From: a bacterium
GTDB taxonomy: Bacteria; Krumholzibacteriota; Krumholzibacteriia; LZORAL124-64-63
Assembly (NCBI GenBank): GCA_016712675.1
Contig: JADJQR010000001.1
Coordinates: 4,402,001-4,466,000, forward strand
Length of the DNA stretch: 64,000 nucleotides
Direction of reading: 5' to 3'
The translations under genes were made by a program, and so were the position numbers. Under the pieces are notes generated by a model. It saw only the letters and a list, made by a program, of their open reading frames with translations. It searched no databases and was not told the DNA's origin. How positions within the stretch are numbered: the stretch's first letter is position 1; each line of letters begins with the position of its first letter. Below, one piece after another: positions 40,901-48,018 of the stretch.

Positions 40901-41224
40901 ATCCTGGCCCACCTTGAAGCGCACGATGGCCAGCGCGTACGACGGGCCGCTGGTCGTGTAGATGTAGTCCACGCCGGGGATCTCCCACAGGAGCTTCTCC
41001 AGCGGGGCGGCCACGCGCTCCTCGACCTCGCGTGCCGTGGCGCCCGGGAACGGCACCATCACGTCGATCATGGGGACCTGGATCTGCGGCTCCTCCTCGC
41101 GGGGCGTGACCACCACCGCGAAGATGCCCACCGCCAGGGCCGCCAGCACCATCAGCGGCGTCAGCTTGTTGTCGATGAACGCGCGCGCGACGCGTCCCGA
41201 CAGGCCCAGGGTGCTGCGGCTCAT
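37982..41224 (-). CDS. RND-family efflux transporter (inner-membrane pump)
   Basis: At 1080 residues it has the AcrB/HAE layout: helix 1 (LTPLMVLAALAVGIFAVVVT), a large periplasmic loop with VPFPGATAREVEERVAAPLE, the proton-relay motif VFAIGILVDDAIVVVENIHR (paired Asp in helix 4), and a second repeat of helices ending GVIVATALTLVVIPLLYYLL. It exports toxic compounds or metal ions with proton exchange. It is the third gene of outer-membrane factor - adaptor - pump - DUF2892, controlled by the divergent ArsR regulator, so metal or metalloid substrates are plausible. Confidence 0.93.
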   Translation of the reverse strand: MSRSTLGLSGRVARAFIDNKLTPLMVLAALAVGIFAVVVTPREEEPQIQVPMIDVMVPFPGATAREVEERVAAPLEKLLWEIPGVDYIYTTSGPSYALAIVRFKVGQDPEESAVKLHTKLMANPTLLPPGAGPATVTPKGIDDVPIVALTVWSQTQDSHALRKVGDELALEIRKIQDISEVTVIGGERRELTVRLDAGRLQASGLSALQVAQALKQMNWSLPAGTLTADNREVLLSAEGALRTAADVRSVVVGVREGRPVRLGDVADISDGAAERQTYVLFGAGLQAAHKHVEGMPVDAPAVTLAVAKKPGSNAVSLAKQIEHKLAELETTLLPGDVHVTFTRNYGETAQEKSNELIFHVLVATFAVVLLMLFALGKKEALVVAVAVPVTLALTLAASTAMGYTLNRVTLFALVFAIGILVDDAIVVVENIHRHFNMGKGDRKLAAVFATDEVGNPTILATFTVIASLLPLAFVGGLMGPYMRPIPINASWAMLFSLVVAFVVTPWLTLRVMGRHGGHGMEDGGHGPSKADLRIERLYTGIMRPLIGNSGRRAVALLTVAVLLAGSVGLMFVRAVRVKMLPYDNKSEFQVIIDMPEGTTLESTAAAAKDLAAVVRTLPEVTDTQVYVGTAGPINFNGLVRHYFLRQGANVADIQVNLVGKHDRKTQSHDLSKQVRELLLPVAQRHNANIKVAEVPPGPPVLSTMVAEIYGPDPQRQLEVARQVREVFESTPGIVDVDWIVEDPQPKLVFEVDREKAALAGISPEMIAFELRMAGAGAEAGLLHTEHGRTAVPIMLRTDRAGRAGLAQLEGVSLPSPQGRMVPLASLVNIRETTETASIYHKNLRRVTYVTAEVAGATESPIYGILDMKEKIAAIPLPEGYAIEEHFAAMPTSESRLSMKWDGEWQITYEVFRDMGIAFGVVMLLVYVLVVAWFKSFLTPLVIMAPIPLTLIGILPGHWVTGMFFTATSMIGFIALSGIIVRNSILLVDFIDLELQGGASLEDAVLRAGSVRFRPIVLTAAALVVGGLVIVLDPIFQGLAVSLIFGVIVATALTLVVIPLLYYLLLRHRAARGGSLVGEGD

Positions 41225-42306
41225 GACTGCACCTCGAGCGTGGAGCCCTCCACCAGCGTCGCGGGCGGCACCACGATGACGCGGTCACCGGCCAGCAGGC
41301 CCGACAGCACCTCGATCGCGTCGCCGGCCTGGGAGTCGGCCAGCTCGACCAGGCGGAACGCGGCCCGGTTGCCGTCGGCGATGTAGACACCGGTCAGGCC
41401 GCCGCGGCGCACCAGCGCGCTGCGGGGGATGCTGATGGACTGGCGCTCGCCGGTGGTGAACCGCGCGCGGGCAAACAGGCCCGAACGCAGCTCGCCGTCC
41501 TGCGGCAGGTCGATCTTCACCAGCTGGGTCCGCGTGGCGGGGTCCACCGCGGGCACGACCTCGGCCACGGTGCCGGTCCAGGTGCGGCCGGGCAGCGAGG
41601 GCACGCTGACCTGGACGGCGGCGCCCGCCTGCGCGAGGCTGGCGCGCGTCTCGGCCATCGAGACGTGCAGCCGCAGCGTCGTGACGTCCTCTACGCGCAT
41701 GAGCGGGCGGCCCGGGGCGGCCATGTCGCCCACCTCGATCATGCGGTCGACGATCTGCCCGTCGAACGGCGCCGGCACCTGCGCGTAGTTCCGGTAGCTG
41801 CTGGCGGTGGAGACGGCGCCCTCGGCCTGGCGCACGGCGCCCTGCGCGGTCTCGTGCGCGTAGCGGGCCTGGTCCAGCTCCAGCTGCGAGGCGGCGCCCT
41901 TCTCCTTCAGCTGCTCGAAGCGCTGCAGGTTCGAGCCCGCCAGCGCCGCGGCGGCCTTGGCCTGGGCCAGCGCACCCTCGGCCTGGGCGATGTTGCCGGC
42001 GACCTCGCGGTCGTCCAGCACGATCACGACCTCGCCGCGGCGGACGGCCTCGCCGGCCGTCTTGCGGATCGCCGTGACCGTGCCCATGACCTTGGCCGAG
42101 AGCACGGCCTCGCGCGCGCCGTGCAGCGACCCGGTCACCTCGACCTGGTCGGCCACCGTCGCCGGCGCCACGGCGACCGTGCGCACGGCGATCGGCGCGC
42201 CCGTCTCGGCGTGCGTCTGCTTGTGCCCGCCCTGGCAGCCGGCGACGGCCAGAAGGGCGGCGGCCGTCAGCACGGCCGCGGTGATGGTCAGCGCGTTGCG
42301 CTTCAT
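41221..42306 (-). CDS. RND periplasmic adaptor (membrane fusion protein)
   Basis: The 361-residue lipoprotein (LLAVAGC lipobox near residue 24) has a biotinyl-lipoyl-like hammerhead (GSLHGAREAVLSAKVMGTVT), a coiled-coil hairpin (AEGALAQAKAAAALAGSNLQ to ARYAHETAQGAVRQAEGAVS) and a beta-barrel (TWTGTVAEVVPAVDPATRTQ). ATG 42304-42306 overlaps the upstream stop, and its own stop overlaps the pump start by 4 bases, so the operon is tightly coupled. Confidence 0.93.
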   Translation of the reverse strand: MKRNALTITAAVLTAAALLAVAGCQGGHKQTHAETGAPIAVRTVAVAPATVADQVEVTGSLHGAREAVLSAKVMGTVTAIRKTAGEAVRRGEVVIVLDDREVAGNIAQAEGALAQAKAAAALAGSNLQRFEQLKEKGAASQLELDQARYAHETAQGAVRQAEGAVSTASSYRNYAQVPAPFDGQIVDRMIEVGDMAAPGRPLMRVEDVTTLRLHVSMAETRASLAQAGAAVQVSVPSLPGRTWTGTVAEVVPAVDPATRTQLVKIDLPQDGELRSGLFARARFTTGERQSISIPRSALVRRGGLTGVYIADGNRAAFRLVELADSQAGDAIEVLSGLLAGDRVIVVPPATLVEGSTLEVQS

Positions 42307-43664
42307 CGCGAAACCTCCGGAACGGGGGGAAGGCCAACTGCGAAATCGAGGGTGCGGGCGGCGCGACGCAGGTCGAAGCCCGCGTTCAGCTCGCGCACGC
42401 GCGCGTCGTCGAGCATCGTCTCGGCATCCAGCAGGTCGGTCACGCGGGCCACACCCTGCTCGAAGCGGGACTCGAGGATCTGCAGCGCCTTCTCGGCCTG
42501 CGCGACGGCGCCCTGCGCCACGGCCAGGCGGGCACGCGCCTCTTCCATCTGCTGCCAGGCCTGGCGCACCTCGAACTCGATCTGGTGGTCGTGCGAGCGC
42601 TGCGCCTGCTGCGCGGCCGTGTGCTGCGCGCGGGCGCCGCTGACGCGGGCGCGGGTCTGGCCCCAGTTCCACAGGTTCCAGCGGGCCATGGCCATCAGCG
42701 TGAAGCTGTCGCCGTCGTCGCCGAAGATGTTGTCGGCGTTCAGCGCGTACTTGCCGGACACGAAGATCTCGGGCAGGTACTCGCCCTGCGCGCGCTTGAT
42801 GCCCAGCCGCGCGGCGTCCACCTGCGCGGCCACGGCCTTCACGTCGTGGCGGCGCTCGCGCGCGCCGACCAGCGCCTCGTCCAGCGCCACCTCGCGCGGC
42901 TGCACCTCGGCCACCGCGGGGTCCAGCGCGTAGCCGGCGTCCTGCGCGATGCCCATCACCCGGAACAGACCGGCGCGGGCCAGCTGGGCGCCATTGCGCA
43001 CGCTGATGACCTTCTCTTCCATGCGCGCCAGCTGCACCTGCGCCTGTAGGAGGTCGCTCTCGACCATCATCCCGGCCTCGAAGAAGGCCTGCGCCTGGTC
43101 GACGTGCTTCTTCGTCGTCTCGTAGGCGCGCTCGGCCAGGTGCACGGCGCGCTGCGCCAGCAGCGCGTTCATGTAGGCGGAGGCGGTGGCCAGCGCGACC
43201 GCCTCCTGCGTGTGGCTGCTGACCGCGGCGGCGGCGGTCGCCATGCGGTCCGCCTGCCCGATGCCCGCCATCACGCGGCCGCCGGTGAACACGGGCCACG
43301 AGGCTTCGAACTCGGTGGCGTAGTTGTTCATCGCCTCGGGCGTGTTCGGGTCGCTCATCGTGAAGGCCGGGAAGCTGAAGCGTTCCTGCATCAGCTGCAG
43401 CCCGAACGCGTCGGCCGGCGAGTCGGTGCGCAGCGCCACCTCGCGCACTTGCAGGTGCGGCAGCCGCATCGCCCCGGCTTCGCGCCGGCCCGCGTCCGCC
43501 TGCTCCTGCTGCGCCCGCGCCTGCAGCACCATGGGGCTGCTGCGCAGCGCCTGCTCCACCGCGGCCGGCAGGGTCAGGGTCCCGGCTGCGGCGGGCTCTT
43601 CGGCGCCGGCCTGGGCCGTCGTCAGCAGCAGCGCCGCCAGCGCCAGGGAAACCGTCTTTCTCAT
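42303..43664 (-). CDS. TolC-like outer-membrane efflux protein
   Basis: The 453-residue protein has a signal peptide (MRKTVSLALAALLLTTAQAG) and two OEP repeats of long helices: LPAAVEQALRSSPMVLQARA, AEVQPREVALDEALVGARER and AQAEKALQILESRFEQGVAR. It forms the outer-membrane channel for the adaptor and pump that follow. It is the first gene of the efflux operon and faces the arsR promoter region. Confidence 0.92.
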   Translation of the reverse strand: MRKTVSLALAALLLTTAQAGAEEPAAAGTLTLPAAVEQALRSSPMVLQARAQQEQADAGRREAGAMRLPHLQVREVALRTDSPADAFGLQLMQERFSFPAFTMSDPNTPEAMNNYATEFEASWPVFTGGRVMAGIGQADRMATAAAAVSSHTQEAVALATASAYMNALLAQRAVHLAERAYETTKKHVDQAQAFFEAGMMVESDLLQAQVQLARMEEKVISVRNGAQLARAGLFRVMGIAQDAGYALDPAVAEVQPREVALDEALVGARERRHDVKAVAAQVDAARLGIKRAQGEYLPEIFVSGKYALNADNIFGDDGDSFTLMAMARWNLWNWGQTRARVSGARAQHTAAQQAQRSHDHQIEFEVRQAWQQMEEARARLAVAQGAVAQAEKALQILESRFEQGVARVTDLLDAETMLDDARVRELNAGFDLRRAARTLDFAVGLPPVPEVSR

Positions 43665-43751
43665 GGTCCAACCTTCCGTCGTAGGGGTCCCCGGATCACC
43701 ACACCCTCTTGCGCTTCTGACCCGTCCAGCCCATACTTACTTCATGGCCTA

Positions 43752-43780
43752 TTGACCATATGCACATAATCGAATATATT
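43752..43780 (+). promoter_or_regulatory. arsR promoter
   Basis: TTGACC (43752-43757), 17-base spacer, TATATT (43775-43780), 46 bases before the ATG. Confidence 0.75.
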
Positions 43781-43785
43781 AGATT
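43768..43785. promoter_or_regulatory. Probable ArsR operator
   Basis: AATCGAATATATTAGATT is an 18-base inverted repeat (one mismatched pair) covering the -10 of the arsR promoter, the usual place for an ArsR-family binding site. It can also block the divergent efflux operon. Confidence 0.65.
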
Positions 43786-43825
43786 TCATCGACGTCGTCA
43801 AGGCCTTCTCGAGGAGAAACACGCG

Positions 43826-44212
43826 ATGTCAGGCAACGTGTTGAACGACAAGACCTTGGAACTGATCGCCGAGCGTTTTCGGCTGCTCGGTGACCCGGTC
43901 CGGCTGCGTCTTCTGCAAACCCTCGAGGCGGGCGAGCTTTCGGTGGCCGACCTGGTGGCCGCCACCGGCGCGGCCCAGGCCAGCGTCTCCAAGCACCTGC
44001 AACTGCTGCTGCGCGGTGGCCTGGTGCAGCGGCGGCGGCAGGGCATGTTCGTCTACTATTCGGTGGCCGACGGCCGCGTCTTCGAGCTGTGCGACGTGGT
44101 CTGCGGCAGCCTGACGGCGTACCTGGAGCGCGAGCTCGAACAGCTGGGCGGACACGCCGGCGGCGACGGTGAGGGCCGGACACCGGGCCACCACGACCAG
44201 GGCAACGGCTGA
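43826..44212 (+). CDS. ArsR-family winged-helix repressor
   Basis: The 128-residue protein has the winged helix RFRLLGDPVRLRLLQTLEAG, AAQASVSKHLQLLLRGGLVQ, RRRQGMFVYYSV. The ELCDVVCGSL element resembles the alpha-3/alpha-5 cysteine positions used by some metalloid sensors, and two cysteines in it could bind a thiophilic metal. It starts at ATG 43826 after GAGGAG, and controls itself, chrA and probably the divergent efflux operon. Confidence 0.88.
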   Translation: MSGNVLNDKTLELIAERFRLLGDPVRLRLLQTLEAGELSVADLVAATGAAQASVSKHLQLLLRGGLVQRRRQGMFVYYSVADGRVFELCDVVCGSLTAYLERELEQLGGHAGGDGEGRTPGHHDQGNG

Positions 44213-44252
44213 ACGCGGCGCGCTGCCCCGCCGGCGGCGCCGAAAGGCACGC

Positions 44253-45428
44253 ATGTCCTCCCCGCTGCGCGAGGTCACCACGCTCTTCCTGCGCCTGGGC
44301 CTGACGGCCTTCGGCGGCCCGGCCGCGCACCTGGCGCTGATGCACGAGCAGGTCGTGCGCCGCCGGCGCTGGCTGGACGATGCGCGCTTCCTGGACCTGG
44401 TCGGGCTGGCGAACCTCGTGCCGGGCCCGAATTCCACCGAACTGGCCATCCACCTGGGTCGCGAGCGCGCCGGCTGGCGCGGCTTCGCGGCCGCCGGCGT
44501 GGCGTTCATCGCCCCGGCGATGCTGATAGTGCTGGGCCTGGCCTGGTTGTATGGGAGATACGGCGCGCTGCCACAGGCCGCGTCGCTGCTGGAAGGCGTC
44601 AAGGCAGTGATGATCGCGATCATCGCGCAGGCATTGTGGACGCTGGTGCCGAAGGCCGTCAAGGGTCCGTTGACCGGCGTGGTAGGCGCCGCCGCGCTGG
44701 CGCTGGCGCTGGCGGGCGTGCACGAGATCGCGCTGCTGTTCGGCGCGGGGCTGCTGGTGCTCGGGTGGCGCGCGGGACGGCACGGGACCGCCACCGCGAT
44801 GTTCGCGCTGCCGGTTGCCGCGCTGCGCGCCGGCGCACCGGGCACGGCGTCGGCCGCTGCCGCGACCGTGGCCGCCGCGACCGCCGCCGTCGCGGTCCCG
44901 TTCAACCTCCCCCTGCTGTTCCTGTCCTTCCTGAAGATCGGCGCCGTCATGTACGGCAGCGGCTACGTGCTGCTGGCGTTCCTGCGCGCCGAGTTCGTCA
45001 CGCGCTTCGGCTGGCTCACCGAGCAGCAGGTGCTCGACGCGGTCGCCGTCGGCCAGATCACGCCCGGCCCCCTGTTCACCGCGGCGACGTTCATCGGCCG
45101 CCTGCTGGGCGGCGTGCCGGGCGCGCTGCTGGCCACGCTCGGCATCTTCCTGCCCTCGTTCGTGTTCGTGGCGCTGACCGGGCCGCTGCTGCGCGGGCGC
45201 GAGCGCTCGCCGCTGCTCGGCGCGTTCCTGGACGGCGTGAACGTGGCGGCGCTGGGGTTGATGGCGGCGGTGACCTGGCAGCTGGGCCGCAGCGTGCTGG
45301 TGGACATGCCGGTGGCGCTGGTGACCGTCATCTCGCTGGTCCTGCTGGTGCGCACCCGGATCCCCTCGCTGGGACTGCTGGCCGGCGGCGCCGTCTTCGG
45401 GCTGGCGCGCGCGTACCTTCCCGGCTGA
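44253..45428 (+). CDS. chrA: Chromate transporter, long-chain (two-domain) type
   Basis: The 391-residue protein contains two CHR domains. The first has LRLGLTAFGGPAAHLALMHE and LVGLANLVPGPNSTELAIHL; the second has LSFLKIGAVMYGSGYVLLAF and DAVAVGQITPGPLFTAATFI. ChrA proteins export chromate. It lies 40 bases after arsR in the same direction, so the pair responds to a common metal or oxyanion signal. Confidence 0.92.
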   Translation: MSSPLREVTTLFLRLGLTAFGGPAAHLALMHEQVVRRRRWLDDARFLDLVGLANLVPGPNSTELAIHLGRERAGWRGFAAAGVAFIAPAMLIVLGLAWLYGRYGALPQAASLLEGVKAVMIAIIAQALWTLVPKAVKGPLTGVVGAAALALALAGVHEIALLFGAGLLVLGWRAGRHGTATAMFALPVAALRAGAPGTASAAAATVAAATAAVAVPFNLPLLFLSFLKIGAVMYGSGYVLLAFLRAEFVTRFGWLTEQQVLDAVAVGQITPGPLFTAATFIGRLLGGVPGALLATLGIFLPSFVFVALTGPLLRGRERSPLLGAFLDGVNVAALGLMAAVTWQLGRSVLVDMPVALVTVISLVLLVRTRIPSLGLLAGGAVFGLARAYLPG

Positions 45429-45459
45429 CCGGCGGCCGGCACCGGGCTACACTCGCCGC

Positions 45460-46779
45460 ATGGATCGCCACGCCTTCCACCTGCTGGGCAAGCCCACGGG
45501 CGCCGCCTGCAACCTGGACTGCTCGTACTGCTTCTTCCTGTCCAAGGAGCAGCTGTACCCGGGCAGCCGGTTCCGCATGGATGACACCGTGCTCGAGGCC
45601 TGGGTGCGCCAGCTGCTGGACGCGCAACCGGACGGCGAGGTGCACCTGGCGTGGCAGGGCGGCGAGCCCACGCTGATGGGGCTGCCGCACTTCGCGCGCG
45701 CGGTGGCGCTGGCCGAGACGTGGCGCCGACCGGGCCAGCGTGTACGGTATACCGTGCAGACCAATGCCACGCGGATCGACGACGACTGGGCCGGCTTCTT
45801 CCGGGATCACGACGTCCTGGTGGGTGTCAGCCTGGACGGGCCGCGCGCGCTGCACGACCGGCACCGCCTGACGAAGGGCGGCACCGGCTCGTTCGACCAG
45901 GTCCTTGCCGGCTGGGCGTGCCTGCAACGCCACGGCGTCCAGACCAACATCCTGTGTACCGTACACGCCGACAACGCCGGCCAGCCGCTGCCGATCTACC
46001 GCTTCTTCCGCGACGAGCTGGGCGCCCGGCACCTGCAGTTCATCCCCGTGGTCGAACGGGTCACCGAGGAGCAGGCCGACCGCGCGGACGCGCGCTGGGG
46101 CACAGCCCGGCCCCTGTACACGCAGGCAGGCGACCGCGCCGCACCGCGCTCGGTGGACGGGCCCGCCTGGGGCCGCTTCCTGGTGGCCGTGTTCGACGCG
46201 TGGCTGCGCCGCGACATCGGCACCGTCTTCGTGCAGGCCTTCGACGTGGCGCTGGCGGCGAAGTTCGGCCGCCACGAGCTGTGCATCCACGCGCCGGCGT
46301 GCGGCGACGCCCTGGCGCTGGAGCACAACGGCGACCTCTACAGCTGCGACCACTACGTGGAGCCCGGGTACCGCCTGGGCAACATCCTGCAGGCGCCGCT
46401 GGCGGACCTAGTGGCCGGCCCCACGCAACGCGCCTTCGGCCGCGCGAAGCAGGAGTCCCTGCCGCAGTACTGCCGGCAGTGCGACGTGCTGGACCTGTGC
46501 CAGGGCGGCTGCCCCAAGGACCGCTTCGCGACGACGCCGGACGGCGAGCCGGGCCTCAACCACCTGTGCGAGGGGTACCGGGCCTTCTTCCGGCACCTGG
46601 ACCCCTGGCTGGAGTTCATGGCCGCCGAGCTGCGCGCCGGGCGGCCGCCGTCCGCGGCGATGCGTGAGGTGGCGCGGCGCGAGGCGGCGCTGTCAGCCGC
46701 GGTGGCGCGCGCCGGCCGCAACGAACCCTGCCCCTGCGGCAGCGGACGCAAGACCAAGCACTGCCACGGCGCCAACTAG
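45460..46779 (+). CDS. Anaerobic sulfatase-maturase-like radical SAM/SPASM protein
   Basis: The 439-residue protein has the radical SAM motif at Cys17, Cys21 and Cys24 (ACNLDCSYCFFLSKEQLYPG), WQGGEPTLMG, SLDGPRALHDRHR, and SPASM cysteines including CDHYVEPGYRLGNI and CRQCDVLDLCQGGCPKDRF. Such enzymes oxidise an active-site Cys or Ser of sulfatases to formylglycine. Residues 418-436 are a SEC-C zinc motif (NEPCPCGSGRKTKHCHG), found on some family members. No sulfatase gene is adjacent. Confidence 0.9.
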   Translation: MDRHAFHLLGKPTGAACNLDCSYCFFLSKEQLYPGSRFRMDDTVLEAWVRQLLDAQPDGEVHLAWQGGEPTLMGLPHFARAVALAETWRRPGQRVRYTVQTNATRIDDDWAGFFRDHDVLVGVSLDGPRALHDRHRLTKGGTGSFDQVLAGWACLQRHGVQTNILCTVHADNAGQPLPIYRFFRDELGARHLQFIPVVERVTEEQADRADARWGTARPLYTQAGDRAAPRSVDGPAWGRFLVAVFDAWLRRDIGTVFVQAFDVALAAKFGRHELCIHAPACGDALALEHNGDLYSCDHYVEPGYRLGNILQAPLADLVAGPTQRAFGRAKQESLPQYCRQCDVLDLCQGGCPKDRFATTPDGEPGLNHLCEGYRAFFRHLDPWLEFMAAELRAGRPPSAAMREVARREAALSAAVARAGRNEPCPCGSGRKTKHCHGAN

Positions 46780-46884
46780 GTGATGCGGGCGCGTTGTGGA
46801 GCCCGGGCTTCGCTGTTATCCTGACCGGGGCGGGTGGACGCACAGCTCGCCGCGCGCAGGCGATCGCAAAGGAGCCAGACACCC

Positions 46885-47361
46885 ATGAAGAGGACCTTCC
46901 TGTGCGCCATGGCCGCCTTGGTGCTTGGCGCCGGCATTGCCCGTGCCGACACGTCCTGGGGGCTGCGCGGCGGCGCGACCTTCGACCCCGACCAGATCCA
47001 CATCGGTGCGCACCTGAACGGTGGCGAACTGTTCACCGACGGCTGGTTCATCCCCAACGTCGAGATCGGCTTCGGGGACAACCGGACGCTGATCGCCCTG
47101 AATCCGGAACTGGTCTACCGGTTCGACCGACGCAACCGCTCGCTCTGGGGCTTCTACGTGGGGGGAGGCCTGGGCCTGAATTTCGAAAGCCGGGACGATC
47201 ACGACCGCCGCGGCGATGATTCCGACACGGACCTCGGCCTCAACATCCTGGGTGGCATGAGCCGCAGGCTCTCGGCCGGGAACGAGTTCTTCCTCGAGCT
47301 GAAGCTGGGCGTGGCCGGATCCCCCGACGCCAAGCTCACCGCCGGGTTCAGTTTCCGATAG
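46885..47361 (+). CDS. Small outer-membrane beta-barrel-like protein
   Basis: The 158-residue protein has a signal peptide (MKRTFLCAMAALVLGAGIARA) and the strand pattern TSWGLRGGATFDPDQIHIGA, LVYRFDRRNRSLWGFYVGGG, ending in KLTAGFSFR. Alternating hydrophobic residues and the near-terminal Phe suit an eight-stranded barrel of the OmpW/OmpA-barrel size class. The loop RDDHDRRGDDSDTD is strongly acidic. Confidence 0.75.
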   Translation: MKRTFLCAMAALVLGAGIARADTSWGLRGGATFDPDQIHIGAHLNGGELFTDGWFIPNVEIGFGDNRTLIALNPELVYRFDRRNRSLWGFYVGGGLGLNFESRDDHDRRGDDSDTDLGLNILGGMSRRLSAGNEFFLELKLGVAGSPDAKLTAGFSFR

Positions 47362-47458
47362 GCAGGAGCGCAGCGTATATTCGGTGACCGGGGGCGTCGT
47401 GACGGTGCCCCCGATTCCTCTGTGGAGGGGCCCCGCCGTGCGTCGCGTCTTCGGATTG

Positions 47459-47989
47459 ATGGACACCGCCACCGCCCGGCGGCTGGCGCGGCCGCTGACC
47501 GTGCTGGCGCTGGGCCTCTACGCCGCCACGCTGGCCCTCGACTTCGTGCATGGCACCGTCCGCCTGCTGGCCATCCCCTTCTCCCGTAACCTGACGATGC
47601 TGGAGTTCCTGCGGCACGTCGCGGACAAGCAGCCGCTGCTGAATGTCGTGCTGGTGAACCTGGTCATCGTCGCGCTGCCGCTGCTCCTGATGTCGGCGGC
47701 GCTGCTGGCGGCCTGGCTGCCGCCGCGCGTGCAACCGGCGCCCCTGCGCGCGGCCATCCGCTGGCTGCGCTGGCGGGGCTGGATGATCGCGGCCCTGGGC
47801 ATCGTCTTCGTACTGGGACTGCGCACCGCCGCCAGCGCCACCGGGGGCCCGCAGCTGAAGCTACTGCCGGGTGGGTGGTGTTTCTGCGTGGCGCTGGGTG
47901 TGGCGGCGCTCTCGTTGACAGCCGCCGCGCCCCAGCGTGGGGAGGGCGAGCCGAGGCGTCGGTCGACAACGGCGGCCGCGACCTCCTGA
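47459..47989 (+). CDS. Multi-pass membrane protein of unknown function
   Basis: The 176-residue protein has about four hydrophobic helices (LTVLALGLYAATLALDFV, LNVVLVNLVIVALPLLLM, WMIAALGIVFVLGLRTAA, FCVALGVAALSLTAAA). ATG 47459 is the best start; a longer version from about 47384 is possible. No family recognised. Confidence 0.6.
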   Translation: MDTATARRLARPLTVLALGLYAATLALDFVHGTVRLLAIPFSRNLTMLEFLRHVADKQPLLNVVLVNLVIVALPLLLMSAALLAAWLPPRVQPAPLRAAIRWLRWRGWMIAALGIVFVLGLRTAASATGGPQLKLLPGGWCFCVALGVAALSLTAAAPQRGEGEPRRRSTTAAATS

Positions 47990-48018
47990 ACGACGGCGCG
48001 CGGTGCCGCGATGGTGAA

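Noticed and set aside
37439-41386. Very long plus-strand open frame of 1315 codons
   Set aside because: It lies opposite the RND pump gene, has runs of His/Gly/Arg typical of antisense GC-rich frames and no domain; the pump on the minus strand has full family motifs.
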